This document shows, one piece after another, positions 21,270 through 34,692 of a stretch of 64,000 bases of DNA. The stretch comes from Lojkania enalia (taxonomy: Eukaryota > Ascomycota > Dothideomycetes > Pleosporales). The stretch is taken from positions 1 through 64,000 of the forward strand of contig ML986747.1 of assembly GCA_010094045.1 (NCBI GenBank), written 5' to 3'. The notes beneath the pieces were generated by a model. The model did not search any database. It saw nothing but the letters and a program-made list of their open reading frames with translations, and was not told the origin of the DNA. Every line of letters begins with the position of its first letter. Position 1 is the first letter of the stretch. Both the position numbers and the translations under genes were made by a program.

Positions 21270-24200
21270 GTAATTAGTATAAAAATAAGAGTAAGAGTAA
21301 TACTAAAACTAGAAGTAAGCCTAATAATAGTAAGCCTATAGAAAGGAGGTACTATTCTAGCTACTAATATAAGTATCTAGAGGGTAGATTAAACTACTAG
21401 TTTATATATCTAGAGAAGATATTAAAATAATTTTTTAATAAATATTTAGAATTAGTATAAAAATTAATCTAATTAGTTTAATTAAACTATATACTATTAG
21501 CTAATTTTAGTACTATTACTAGTATATTAGTAAGTAGTTATAATATTTAGGTCTTACTAACACTGCGATATATAATTAAGCGAATACTATAAAGGCCCTA
21601 TAAGAATCGAATTATCTTTAATATTAGCGCTAATAAGTATATATATAATAATAGGACTAAGTTTATCTTAATAGGATAATCTAGTATAGAATATATAAAG
21701 ATAGGTAGTAGTCTTACTAGAGTAGAAAGTAAAGGTATAATATAGCTTTATATTTCTCTAGCTAATAGTAGTACTATTAATATACGCTTTATAGAAGTAC
21801 TATACTATTTAAGTCTCTACGTTTCTATTATCTCTCTAGATTAGCTTCAACTAAAAGAACTATACTACTATAATCTTTATTAGAAGTTATTATATATTAA
21901 GGACGATAGTAAGATTGCCTGCATTCCTAAGATTAATAAGATACCTACTTTCCTTAAGTATATAGACGAGATATAAGCAGCTTTCTTAATAGCCTATATT
22001 ACTATATTCTCTTTCTAAAACTTATAGTTAGTTTAAGAGCAAGAGATTACCCTAAAAGAAGCTTACGAAATCTAGGGCTATATAAACCTAGATAATATAA
22101 AGTAGCTACTTAAAACTGTTAACAACTTAAAGCTTAAAAATACTAAGAAGTTTAACTATAAGATATACTATAAGATAAAAAGTTATTAATAGATCTCTTA
22201 TACTCTATAATATTAAGCTTAATAAGTAGTTAATATTATATATCTTAACGTTATTAGCTATATCTTACTACTAGGTCCTAATAGAGAGTAATACTAGCTA
22301 TTCCTTACAGACGATTTTACGCGCTATTAATAGATCTACTTTATTAAATTCTGCGTAGAAATTACTTAAATACTACTTAATTTTAATAGAATACTTACTA
22401 TCTAGTATAATAAGACTATTAAGGTCTATTATCTTAATAATAATAAATGCTTTATTAATTAGGTAACTATTAAATACTTTAAGAAGTAGGGAATATAGTT
22501 ATAGCCTTTAATACTATATATAATATACTAGAACAGCGTTGCTAAAGCTAGTAATAAGCTTACTATAGATAAAGTACGATATATTCTTATTAGAGTACTA
22601 TACCTACTACTAATATTTTAGCTATATACTGTAAAGTATATAATATAGCTCCTTAATCTATTACTTACTATAGTACTTACTAATAGTAAGATACCTTTAT
22701 AAGTATTTAACTAATTCCTAGATTGTTAAAATCTAGTACTAAATCTCTATAACCTCTACTATTAGAGAGAGATTAGTTATATATTTATTCTAAAAAAGTA
22801 TTATATTAAAAGTAAGAAGTTTAAAGAATATAGCTATAAGAGCTATATAATTAGCTGTAAGAGATCTCGAATATTCCTTATATAAGATTTATAAAGTAAG
22901 AAGGTTATATAATTAAACTTTATAACCTTCTCTTAATACCTATTAGTTATAGGCCGCGTATCTTATTAAGCTTAAAAAGCTTACTATAATAAGCGTCTAT
23001 ATATTTAGAAAGAGGAATCTAACTATCTAGAGGGTATATAGAATCTAAGAGGTATACTACTACTGCAGCTAATACTTCTATAGATATTTTTATAGCTAAA
23101 TAATAACAAATATATTAATCTCTTTAAATAAGGTAGAGGATATAATTTTAGATAGGAGTAATAAGAGATAATTATATAATAGAGCGATAAGAATAATCTA
23201 TCGCCGTCGCCGCTACCTCTACTACTAGTAAAGAAGCCTTATAGCCGCCCTTATAAGACGGCAGCTCTACTAGCTAAGCCTATACGTTAATTCTTATACT
23301 ATATACTCTAACAGCTTAATCTAAATATAGTATTAACAGTTAATAATATATTTCTTTAAGATAAGGTAATATTAAACGCTTTTATTACCCTTATATAAAA
23401 TTTCGCTCTAGTAGTTATAATAGACGCTTACGGTATAAAAGACGATTTAAATCTTCTACCTAAACCTACTTTACTAAAGTAGACGCGCGTATATTAATAC
23501 TTAGAATAGTAGTATAAAATAGAAGAAGAAGAAATAGAATTATATATAGAGAATAGCACCTAGTAGATTGTTAATTATATACTAGCTAGAACTACTATAT
23601 TACCTACTAAATAGATATATAAATATAAGTTTAATAATAAAGAACGTCTAATATAGTATAAAGTATACTTTATTATCTATAGTAATTGCTAATATTTAGA
23701 TCTGTAGGAAGATATATATATAGGAGTAGCACGCTCTACAACTATTTAGTTAATTCTAGTATTAGTTAACGTTCTTAATCTAGAGTATAACTAGGTTAAT
23801 ATTATTACAGCCTTTCTAAATAGAAAGATAGACGAAAATAACCCTATCTACGTTTAACTACTAGATAATACAATTGTACGACTTAATAAAGTACTCTATA
23901 ATCTCTACTAGTTACTATAACTTTAGTATAAAGAGATCAGCCGCTATTTAATATTATATAAATGTAGACCTCTTAATTCTAATCTATATATCTTTATTAG
24001 TAAAGAGTTATAGTAGATTATTATTATATATATCGATAATCTACTCTTTATTTATCTAACAGCTAAAGGTATAGCAGCTATAAAATAAATAGTTATAAGT
24101 ACCTATAAATACTATTATCTTAGTCTACTAAACTACTATCTTAGAATCTATATTATATATAATTATATAATACGTATAATAGAGCTCTCTATAGAATTAT

Positions 24201-25124
24201 ATATTAAGAAGCTTATATTAATACTTTAGTAAGAGAACTACTGTAAGTATAGTACACCGTTTAATCTCTTAGCTATTAAATTTATAGCTTACTTTAAAGA
24301 AGATATCTACGATACTAAACTGCTTAACAAATATTAGTTAATTATTAGTAAGCTACTATATTCTATATATTTTATACAACTAGATATTATATATTATATT
24401 ACTATTTTAGGATGCTTTAGTAGTAATCTAATAAGCCTATATTATAAGTATATGCTATAGATTGTAGATTATTTCTATACTATATATAACTACGTTATAA
24501 AGTTTTTAGTACTAGATAGAGCTTAAGAAGTACTAATCGAGTACTTTACCTATATACTAGAAGCACCTCTTATAAGCTACTTAGATTTATTATATACTAA
24601 TTATAAGAATTATAAATTAATAGTTAGATATCTATTTAAACTATTTAGAGGAATAATTTACTATTAATCTTCTAAGGAGCGGTTAGTAATAATATTAATA
24701 ATAGAAGCCGAATACGTAACTATTATATATATAGCTAAGGAAGTAGTATATCTCTATTAACTCTACGCTAAGCTAGGTATATTATATAAACTACTTTAAC
24801 CCCTAAAGCTTTATATTAATAATCTACCAGCTATTAAACTTACTAAATAGGAAGAATACTACTAGTAAAACAAGTGTATTAATACCTACTATTACTAGAT
24901 TAAGGAGTAAGTAGCTCTTAGTTAATTGCAACTCGAATATATTATAATAGTTAATATAATAGTAGACGGCCTAACTAAACCCCTCTCTACTAAAGCCTAT
25001 AGCCGATTCCTATAGTAACTAGATATAGAAGAAGTATTAATTACTTATAGTTAGTATAAGTAAAAGCTACTATTGAGTAATATATATAGATATATACTAT
25101 AGTTTCTATTTAGTCTAGAGGGTA
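21270..25124 (+). pseudogene. Cop3: Ty1/copia gag end and pol, 5' truncated, RIP-inactivated
   Basis: This is a third copia family. It starts abruptly behind the Cop2 LTR in the gag linker. A protease and pre-integrase segment precede an integrase at about 22230-22900 with TDDFTR at about 22310. RT runs from about 23570 to 24250 (YKYKFNNKERLIQYKVYF; NIITAFLN at about 23800; IIIYIDNLLFI at about 24030, where YVDD is normal). RNase H follows at about 24600-24900 (SSKERLVI, EAEYVTI, LYAKLG). All frames carry RIP-type stops. The missing 5' half was probably lost when Cop2 formed or inserted. Confidence 0.82.
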
Positions 25125-25329
25125 TATTAGAAAGTAGATATTAAGGTAATAGACTTTATAAATATCGGCGTTTATAGACTAGTTCTAATTAGAACTAGTT
25201 CTATTCAGATAGTTCTTCTAGAAAGCGCGCTCTACTAAGTAAGTAATAATATATACTTCCTTCTACTCTATCTATTATAGTTTAATAATTAGATCTTATA
25301 TAGAAATTCTACTAGAGATATCTATAATA
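25125..25329 (+). repeat. Cop3 3' LTR
   Basis: Directly after a purine-rich TCTAGAGGGTA tract, a 205-bp segment starts TATTAGAAAG (TGTTAGA expected) and ends TCTATAATA. No second copy is in the window, so the right border is tentative. Confidence 0.55.
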
Positions 25330-26991
25330 TAAAGATAATAAAAGATAGGATCGTCTACCTAGTAGTATTAATTTTCTAGATAACTATAACTAGGCTAGTA
25401 GATAGATATAGATTAGGTTAGGATTAGAGTCTTACATAAATAGAGTAGAGCTAAGGTTAGAGTCTTACTAATTAGCCTAGAGTATAGGTAGAGTTAGAGT
25501 AGCTACTTAGTAATAGGGTATAGGTTAAGGTAGAGTTATATAGACTAGGTTTTCTTAGAATCTAACTAATTAGTATACTTTAGAAAGTAGTTTAGTAAAA
25601 ATATATATAGTATAATATTCTAGAGTTTTATTATAGCTATTTATTATAGATTAGACTAATCTTACTTTATTAGATTTTAGGGTAGTATGCTATAGTATAT
25701 TATAGACTATAGTAGTATACTTCTTAATTATTAATTTTATATAGCTTAATCTAATATAATAATATATTTATAATAGTAATTTATTATATAAACTATAAAG
25801 GTTTATAAATTTCTTAATAAATATATTTTTATAGTAGCTTCTTATTAGTAGTAGTACTAGGATTAATATTCTTCTAGTTAATCTTCTAGTTAATCTCTAG
25901 TTCTTTATTATATATCTAGACTAGAAGTTTAAAAAGATTTATAACTTTATTAGTATTATAAAGAAGGCTTAGCTTACTAGTATTTTAGACCTTTATAGTC
26001 TAGTATACTTCTTTAATATAATAGTTCTCTCTACTTATTATATATTTTAGAAATATAATATCCTAGATTTTCTATATAGTAAGGTAATATCTCTTATCCT
26101 TAATTATATCTCTAATAGTATTAAAAACCTGTTTAATACTAACTCCTATAATTTATATTAGAAGAATATCTTTTATAACCTAAGTAAGCTGTAGATACTA
26201 ATATTTATTTACTTTCTACCAGCCTAATATATTAAAGTTATAACCTTAAATAGAAGGTATACTTAGATAACTTTCTTCTTCTTAATAAGTTAGTCCTTTC
26301 TCTTCTTCTTCTAACTCTCCCTCTTTCTCTCCTTCTCCCTCTCCTATATTACTTAGATCCTAGTTTAAGAATCTTAAGAAGTTGCTTAAAAATAAATATT
26401 ATAGAGATAGTTTATAAAACTACTTATTACTTTATATTTAAGGTTGGGGTATTATAGATAAAGTATAGCCTAGTATATTCTTATTATAGTAATTAAGATA
26501 TTTAAAGAATTGTTAGCAATAGGTTTCCCTATACTAAAGGTTCTAAGTCTTATCCTATAGTTATAGTTAGAAGCTAATATAATAAATAGCTATAATAAAA
26601 GTACCTTATATATTATAAGCTTCTAGAATAGATCTAAGATTATTATATAGTTAAATAAGTAACTATACTTTATATCTATTTTTAAGTAGTATTTACTTAA
26701 TTTAAATCGACCCTTCTCTACTATAGCTCTTACTACTATTAGCTAATCTAAGTTACTCTCTATATTTTTAGCTAGATCTCTATTTATATTATCTAGAAAA
26801 TCGAAAAGTCTATTATATATTTGCTAAATATATTAGATCTAAGGCTTTATATTCTTACTAAGCGCTTTAGTTACCCTTTTAAAATTGTTAAATAGGTCTA
26901 TAATTAGTATTAAATAGTACTATTTAATAGTAAATAGTTAAAGTTACTAGAGATTATAGAAATCTACCTTAGTATTCTTATTATTACTAGA
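25330..26991. other. H, left part: unidentified degenerate sequence interrupted by Gyp2
   Basis: The stretch is very AT-rich, with a C/T-rich run at about 26270-26345. I could not match any frame to a known family. The plus strand shows long frames broken only by TAA/TAG (about 25860-26980), which suggests a former coding sequence. It ends with CTAGA at 26987-26991, one half of the Gyp2 target duplication, and resumes at 53233. Confidence 0.5.
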
Positions 26992-27359
26992 TATTACGGA
27001 TGCTCTTATAGGAATCCCCGTACTAGACTTAATTAAGGTCTAGAACTCTATATAACTAGAAGAATAAGGCTAATATAAGATATATAACGCGTTTAGTAGT
27101 TTAGTTAACTAAATAACTAAATATACTTAGTTACTTAGTTAACTGAATAACTAAGTAAGAAGGAATAGTAAGGAAACTAAATTATATTTAACGACCCTAT
27201 AACTCCAACTCTTATAGCTCCTTATAGTTAACTTAAATATCCTTTATATACTCTACTTATATACTTCTATTATAAGCCTATAAGAATAATCCTCCTATAA
27301 TACGTAATTACTCTTAGTTATTACCCTATTCTATATCTAGCTAATTAGAGGCTGTTATA
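26992..27359 (+). repeat. Gyp2 5' LTR
   Basis: The LTR is 368 bp, TATTACGGATG...GGCTGTTATA. It matches 52899-53232 except for about 34 extra bases at about 27100-27150, an expansion of an ACTAAGTA/AACTAAATA-like stretch. Confidence 0.9.
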
Positions 27360-28189
27360 TTTTAACTACTCTCGTAAAACTAGAAGAAGTAAGACTAGTT
27401 AGACTACCCTAGTTATAAGGAAAGAGATACCTTTAGTAAGTAATATAGGAAACTTATACAAGCAGAATGTTGGAATTAGCTAGTAAAGCTACCTCTTTAG
27501 AGGTAAGTATAATAACTATATTTATAAGAATATAGAATAAGTTAATATAATAATAGGAATAGCTAGTCCTAGCAGATAAATAGATAAGAAGCTTAAAGGA
27601 GACTTAGAACAGCCTTCTTAAAAGTCTTAAAGGAATATAAGGAATAGTTAATAGTAGGTAAGGAATAGGACTTATAAGAATTATCTAGAAACTTAAGTAA
27701 GTTAAAAGAACGCTACTAATAATATATTATTAGTAATAAATTAAGTTAGTACTATTTAATAAGTTTAATAGAACTAGGTCTAAACTTAAAGGATTCCTAG
27801 TAGTAGTAAGAATCTATATTAACGCTAACCTAGATATTATCTAGTATAAGAATAAGAAAGTACTATTTATAGAAGCATATCTAATAGATAAACCACTCAA
27901 CTAATTCTAGTCCTTTCTAATAGATTTCAAAAACTACACAGAAGAATACTAGAAAAGTAAAACTAAGGTAATATTTATAAGTCTAGTATACTTCTAATAG
28001 AAACGTAAACTAGCGTTTAGAGATATTAATAAAGTACAAGTAGTAGAAGATAGACTCTACAATCTAGTTTAACTAGAATCTATTACCTTATATATATCGA
28101 GTTTTTAACAGCTCTTAAATAAAGTTGTATAGGATAACTATAGTATAATAGTAAAGTTCTATAGAGGATTAAAAATAGAAATAAGAAGG
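27360..28189 (+). pseudogene. Gyp2 gag, first part
   Basis: After about 70 bases of leader, a gypsy gag frame runs to 28189. It has a coiled region near 27520-27640 (IRIQNKLIQQQEQLVLADRQ-like) and a capsid part with FKGFLVxVRIYINA-like, FQSFLIDFKNYTEE-like and KFYRGLK blocks at about 27770-28170. It breaks at the target site GTAAT (28190-28194) of Cop4 and continues at 43861. RIP-type stops are frequent. Confidence 0.78.
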
Positions 28190-28194
28190 GTAAT

Positions 28195-28448
28195 TATAGA
28201 ATAGATTCTGTCAGCTAGCTTAGTATTAGTAAGGTAATATAGGGTAGAGTATAATATTACACGGTGTATATAGCGTACGGGGGTAGTAGAGTAGATAAGT
28301 AACTATTTCGTTAATTGCTGTCGGGTGCTATATACCTAGTTAAAGGGGCTATATAGGATACGCGCTCGGTTTAAGCATACGTACTATATTATATATCTTA
28401 ACTATATAATATATACTTTAGCTCTATATAATATTTACTATTCGGATA
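28195..28448 (-). repeat. Cop4 3' LTR
   Basis: The LTR is 254 bp. On the plus strand it starts TATAGAATAG and ends CTATTCGGATA, so the tips are imperfect inverted repeats. It pairs with 43607-43860. 28449-28590 is 3' untranslated sequence with no clear polypurine tract next to the LTR. Confidence 0.9.
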
Positions 28449-28592
28449 CTAGTAGTTTTTCTTTTTATAAGCCTACCTTATCTATCTATATATCCACGTA
28501 TGTAAACCTCTATATTATATATACCCTTCTAGTACGTACGTACGATTACCCGCCTTTTATCCTTCTCTATCCCTCCTATCCCCTTACTCTTC

Positions 28593-28628
28593 TCCTCCTT
28601 CTACTCCTCCTTCTACTCCTCCTTCTAC
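28593..28628 (-). repeat. Three 12-bp repeats at the end of Cop4 pol
   Basis: Three exact units of TCCTCCTTCTAC stand in tandem. On the coding (minus) strand each gives VEGG, at or just past the C-terminus of the polyprotein. The run is also purine-rich on that strand. Confidence 0.85.
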
Positions 28629-31600
28629 TGCCCTATATACGCGTGCGTATAGCATCTCGTATAGCGTCTAGTCTATCTACTAATATTTTAACCCGGATTG
28701 TGAGTATATTATATAAAATAAGAGTTTCTAGTACCTTATTTAGCATCTTCTTCGTATAGGCGTCTATAGGGTTGTCTTTACTATTAATCTATCTAATTTC
28801 TACAATCTCTCTCTTCTCGTATAATTCTCGGATTAACATAATATTAATTATTAGTCTCTTCTTATTAGTTGTATCGAGTTTAATAAGACAGTTATATAGA
28901 GATTTTAAATCTATATAGATAATAATAGAAATTTATAGTAGCTGTAAGGTTTATATAATCTATTATAGTATTATACTAAGGGCAATCGTACTATTAAATC
29001 CTCCTACTATTCCGTACAGTTTACTTACTAATATAGAGTAAGTAATACATTTACACTTTATAGAATTCTAGTATATAATATTGTCTTAGATTTTAAAATT
29101 ATTTCCAAATTCTATATAGTATTCTATACCTAATATAATAATATACCCAAATTATAAACTTAAATCCTTATTATTTATAAACGAACTATCTATAAAGATA
29201 AATAGTTTTATATAATCTAGCTATAATAGTATATATTTTAACCTATAGTCTAGGTTATTAATCTACTATTAGATCCGTATATTAAGCGCCTCAATATCGT
29301 TATATAAAGGTTCTGTTGTTTATATAGCTATAGATAGATTAAATATAGCTTCTAGTTAATAAACTAATATAATATATACTTCTTGCGTATATTATTTAAT
29401 ATATCTCTAGACTATATTCTTATCGTTTAGGTTAATTATATATAGGTTATCAGCCTACCCTTTTTAGGTTAGAATAATATTATCTTATATAAGGCGTATC
29501 TTCCCTCTATTAAACTCTAGAGGTTGTTTATATAAAAGGACTATTTTTAGTTTCGCGTGGAACGTAGCTTTATAAAATTCTTCTTCTTCTCTTCGTACGG
29601 ATTCTAGTATAACTATACTAAGGGTATTATCTATCTACAGTCTAGTAATACTAAATACCGTAGTATTTTTATCTATAATTAGCAGGTATAGGTTATATAA
29701 AGAAATCTTTATCTAAAGTTTCTTCTTATAGTAATTATAGTACGTCTTAAACTAGTATAGACCTAATTCAGCTATACTATATATTAGTTATACAACCTTA
29801 AAGATTATATTTAGTAGGAAATTATTTTATATCTCTTTTAGCAGTCTAGTATATAGTATATAGATAAGTTTATTAGTAGATTATATATATACTTGCGTAA
29901 TATCTTTTAGTTTATAATATATTCTATACGATATAATAAGGGATACGTCTAAAGCGAGGATAAGTCTCTAGCTTATCCGCTAGATTATAGATAATTATAT
30001 AAGGATCTCTTCCTTTTCTATATCTAAATATCCGGCAAAAACAAGTTATAATTTCTTATACAATTAGATAGTCTTACCTTTAATTTCCCGTATAAGGCGG
30101 AGGTTAAATATCTATTTAGAGTATAATAAGGGATCGTATAATTAAACTTTAAAGATACCTCCTATAATTAAGCTATCTATTTCCGCACGGTCAGATTCCT
30201 TAAATAGTACCTCTAGGGTAGTAATAATACCGTTTATATATAGCTTTAAAGTAAGTATATAATTAGACTCTTCTTTCTATAATAGAAAGATCTACAGTAT
30301 CTTTTATATTAAGGCCTTTTAGGGTCTTCTACTTCTTCTTAGCTTTATTTCTAGTTCCTAGTCTTATTTTAGTTCGTACGTTTTATCTTATATAGTATTT
30401 TTATCTAGAGTAGATTCTTTTTATATAGTATTTTCTATAAGAATAGAGACCTTCTAGGGCCTTCCTCTTAGCTAGAGAGATAGTTTTAACTTTAGTTTGT
30501 AAATAAGTTCTAGTATAAGCTTCTTTAGCCTTCCTCTCTTTTTTATAGTTAGAGGTTTATATTATATAGATATAGGTTCGTCTAAATTTAAAGGTTTTTA
30601 ATATTATAGGCTGAAGTTCTCTTCCTCTATATAGTAGTATAGTTTAATATATATACAGTAGAGTTTAATTAGGCTATTCTTAGTATTAATAATAACATCT
30701 CGATTTTTAGTACCTTTAATCGTATATAAACTAATCTATCCCTTCTTCTCCCTCTATATTATTACTTTAGAGCTAAGGGGGAGGTTTAAGATATTATATA
30801 TTACAGGTCCGTTCCGTATATAGATTATACAGTTAATATCTATCTTAGCTCTCTCGTTCTATAGTATCTTTATTACTTTCTATATAGCTTAAGCTTATAT
30901 TATAATATTAGACGATAGTAGAGAGTTCTAATTAATTTTAGGGTATATACTAAATACTAGAAGTATTAGTACTAGACTATTTAGGCTAGTAGTATTATTA
31001 AAAGCCTTAACTGCTATTTAAAAGATACTTTTATTATCTATATAATCTCTAAGTTCTATCTTAAGGATATTATATATATAATAGAGAGGAGCGTGTATAT
31101 ACTTAATCTTTCCTACTATCTAATACGCCTCAACTAGTATCTTCTTATAAGTAGCTCCTATAATCTTCATATAATTACGAAAGTTTTTAAATATAAAGTT
31201 TATACTAGGGTTATATATAATATAATTAGGTAGACCTTAATATATATTAATCTAATACTTATAAAAGATATCCTAAATATCTTATACAGATATAGACTTT
31301 AGAAATATAACTGCCTAGAAGGAAGTTCCTATATTAATTATATATAGTACATCCTTATTATTAATCTATATAACGTTAATAATAACCTTATAGTTAAAGT
31401 ATAGGTTATCCTTAATAGAGAACTTAAATTAGTATAGTACTAGGTCGTATAATTAATATATATAGTAGAACTTCTTAATCTCTTCTAGTATAGAAGTATT
31501 AATATTATATCTAGCATTTATTAGTATTCTATATAGTCTCTCTATACGAGGATATCTAAATCTGTAGTAGAGGTAGTAAAGTTTAGTCTTAGTAAAAAAA

Positions 31601-32250
31601 GATATACTTTCCTTTTTACTAATATTAAAGAATAGGTATCTCTATTTATATACGACTAGAACTATAGTATTATCTTTATATACGATAATATTTAGTATAT
31701 TATTAAAATACGCGCTAAGTTGGTTAGCATTAGCTAGATAAAGAAGAAAGAATATTAGCGTGTCTAGGATATAGTATATAATAGAGCTAATAGGGTTGTT
31801 AATCCGTATAGTACTATTAATCCCTTTAAACCCTAGCTACTAAAACTAATATTTGCTTAGCTTAGTATCTAGTTAATCTTTATATAAGGATTCTCTCGTA
31901 TATATACTTTAAGCTATACTCTACTAACTATTAATACTTTAGCTATACCTATATCCTATAGTTCACCTTAATAAGCTGTATAGTATTAGTCTTTAAGAAT
32001 AAACTATTCCGCGTATCCTTTTAGATCGATATTATAGATGTCCTCACCTATTATACAGTAGAGGTATATAGTAGTAGTAAGGTAGTAGGTAGCCTCTTTA
32101 CCTTCTTCCTTATTTAGGTCCAGATCCTTGTCTTCGTATAGGTCGTTGTCCTCGTACTCTAATTCCCCTTTAAATTCCTAGATATATACGATAATCTTTT
32201 TATATAAGAGGGGTATATTATAGAATCTCTTATATAAGGTAATATATTAA
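28600..32250 (-). pseudogene. Cop4 pol: integrase, RT and RNase H, RIP-inactivated
   Basis: Read from right to left, a gag-pre-integrase and integrase region spans about 31900-30900 (a LxGINSTIRINNP-like entry at about 31830). RT runs to about 29500. RNase H of the fungal copia type lies at about 29230-28680, with FIFIDGSF, YGYIIILG-like, YKSITYSILxSKLYG-like and NPIDAYTKKMLNK blocks; the last normally reads NPADALTK. The order fits Ty1/copia. Stops at former Gln/Trp codons occur throughout. Confidence 0.8.
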
Positions 32251-33295
32251 CGTGTTGCTCGCGTACGATTAGGATAGGGATAGTTAGATAACTAGCATCC
32301 TTCCTTATAATAGACAAAGTACTTCTTTATATATATATCTCTTAATTTTAAGAGGGATTACTATATAAGAGGTTATAGTTTATATAATCCCCTTAAGTCT
32401 CTTCTATACAGCTGAAGTCTACGCGTATAGGAGGCTAAGTAGAATCTTCTATCTATATAGTATAAACTAGCCGGGTTCTATAGGTATATATTATTTTATC
32501 TATTAATTATAACTTAGAGTACTATATATAGATTACTAAATAGAGCTTTATATATAGGTTTAATTAAAAATATAGCCTATTTAAACTTCAGTTATTCTTA
32601 GTATACTTATATAACTATAGTATAGAGTAGTAGTTCACCTTAGAAGTTCGTACTAAAAGCTCTCTAAGCGAGAGTAAACTTACTAATTATTATCTTAAGA
32701 ACTTTATATATAAACTTATTTAGGTTCTCTTATTAGTATTATACAAATATTATTATAGTCTAATCTATCTAATACTAGTTATAGTTAATATTTATATTAA
32801 AGTACTAGTTAAGGAGTTTATATAGAGCTTTCTAAATACAACTAGAACTAATATTATAGAGATAATATGTCTATGTACGATTTTTAAGAATATTTAAAAA
32901 GATATTTATATATATAAGTTTATTAATATTTAAATAATAGTATAACTCGATAAATATTATAGCTTTATTAGCTAGAATATTATATAAGCGGCTAGTATAG
33001 TTATTCTCCTTCTTTTATATCTTCTAAAACTGTATAATCTTTTTAGGAGCGAGTTTCTCTAGCTTATATTCTTATATAGGTAGTAGTTAGTATAAGTTTA
33101 GATAGTAAGGTACTAGTATAAGTATAAGATACCTAGTACCTAGTATTATATATATATTGGTTAGTTCTAGCGTAAGTATTATATAGACTTAATTATTATA
33201 CGATAGTATTTAAGGTATAGATATTTAGGAGGGTAGAAGAGAAGTAGGTTTAATCTCCTCTTAGGCTTAAAGTCCTAAAGCTAGTATCTAGATAG
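32251..33295 (-). pseudogene. Cop4 gag, C-terminal part
   Basis: A charged frame on the minus strand ends near 32260 with a KKYFVYYKEG...NYPYPNRTR segment at about 32330-32260, a degenerate copia zinc finger in which Cys appear as Tyr. The upstream part is cut at 33296-33300 (ATATT), the Gyp3 target site, and continues at 40782. Confidence 0.6.
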
Positions 33296-33300
33296 ATATT

Positions 33301-33840
33301 TGTTACTAACCTATATACTGTTAGTATATATAACAACTACCGCTACAGTCGTACACGCGCCGGGGCCTTATTTACATTAGATTAGTTAGAGGTGGTAGCT
33401 TTAGTAAAGAGAGAGTATTAGGTTCGCCGGTTCTTCGAATGTAATAAGTATATTTAGAAGTCTAATAGAGTAACGAGATAAATCTACGAGAATAACTACA
33501 AAGGATTTAATCTTAATAAGAAAATCTTCTATCTTATATAGCTAAGTCTAAGACTACTAAGCCTAGCTTATTAGGTCTGTCGGGTCTATTAGGTCTATCC
33601 TACTATACCTGATACTTCTACTATAGTTATATATATAGGTTATGCTATGCTTTATCGTTCAACCAATTATCTCCCTAGTTCTTACAGTCCTACTACTTAC
33701 TATCCGATAACTAGTCCCTAATATACTTCTACCTGTTATTACTCTATCAGTCCTCGTCTAAGTTAACCTCTATAGTAGCTGATATTAGATTAAATCCTAG
33801 CTATAGAAGCGGTGCCTCTTAGTATTCTATATTTATAATA
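33301..33840 (-). repeat. Gyp3 3' LTR
   Basis: The LTR is 540 bp; on the plus strand it starts TGTTACTAACC and ends TTATAATA. It keeps more C and G than its partner at 40237 (for example GTACACGCGCCGGGGCC), so the two LTRs were mutated unequally. Confidence 0.93.
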
Positions 33841-34096
33841 CCTACTCCCCTCTTTATAGGTTTATCCCGAAGCTCTCTAATCTATTACTTTACCTATTCC
33901 GTTTAGGTGTAATATTCTACTATTATTAGTAGCTTATCTCAGCTTCCGATATACTTAGTATAAGTATATTATAAGGCCGCGTTTATATTTTTCTATTCCA
34001 GGGTTGGTACTTTATATATTCTAGTAGGTCCTACTCAACTCGCGAGTATAGCTCTATTCTTCTTTCTTTTCCCCTCCTACTATACTAAAGGTTTAA
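33841..34096. other. Gyp3 3' untranslated stretch
   Basis: T- and C-rich on the plus strand; no feature recognised. It lies before the antisense frame. Confidence 0.5.
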
Positions 34097-34692
34097 CGCG
34101 AGAACACCTCTACCTATAATTACTATACTAGTTTCTTAATTCTTTTACTAGGTATTATAATAGATCTGCTTTACTATTGTTCGAACTACTAGTTTATAAA
34201 CTATAACTGTTATAGTAATACTACCCTTTCTTCTATATATAGAGAGTATCTTTCTTAGGGTTTGTCTTACGATCTTTCTTTAACCGAGGGTACCCTTTAC
34301 TATTTCCTAGCAAATATATTAAAGGCCTATAAGGAGTCTACCTCTACCTATTAAGATTTTATAGCTGTTGAGGAAGAGGGGATTCGTCGCCTAGAGGAAT
34401 CCGTACGTTACTATTAGGCGGCTCTTTCTTATCTAAAATATGCTGAGAAGCGCGTTCGTTCTCTAGAAGAGTATAGTTTTAATCTTAGTAAACGAGAGGT
34501 AAAGTTAATAGAAGAGTAAGAGAAGTTAGAGGAAGAGAAGAGGAGGTCTACTGTATCTGAAACGCTTTCTACTATCAGTCCGAGTTCTATATAAGAGGCT
34601 CCTTCTATATTACTGCTACTATTACTTTCTAACTAGGCTCTACTTAACGACCTATTATTCTAGCCTTCTAATAAAACTCCTTTAGCTTTATA
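34097..34692 (+). pseudogene. Antisense coiled-coil ORF in Gyp3 (function unknown)
   Basis: On the strand opposite gag-pol, a frame of about 200 codons runs tail-to-tail into the end of pol. Residues encoded by about 34364-34555 form a charged coiled coil: VEEEGIRRLEESVRYY, KYAEKRVRSLEEYSF, SKREVKLIEE and EKLEEEKRRS. The internal stops (after TSTY, in RYY-AAL, after LIEE, before EAPS and before ALLND) are TAA or TAG where CAA or CAG would keep the coil, as RIP predicts. A long Glu/Arg-rich heptad pattern on the antisense strand is hard to get by chance. Gyp2 has a similar antisense frame at 50404-50690. No function is known to me. Confidence 0.55.

Noticed and set aside
28195..28448. Cop4 LTR start placed at TGTCAGCTAGC (28212)
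   Set aside because: Identity between the two LTRs extends further left to TATAGAATAG, and only the longer LTR gives a perfect GTAAT target duplication.
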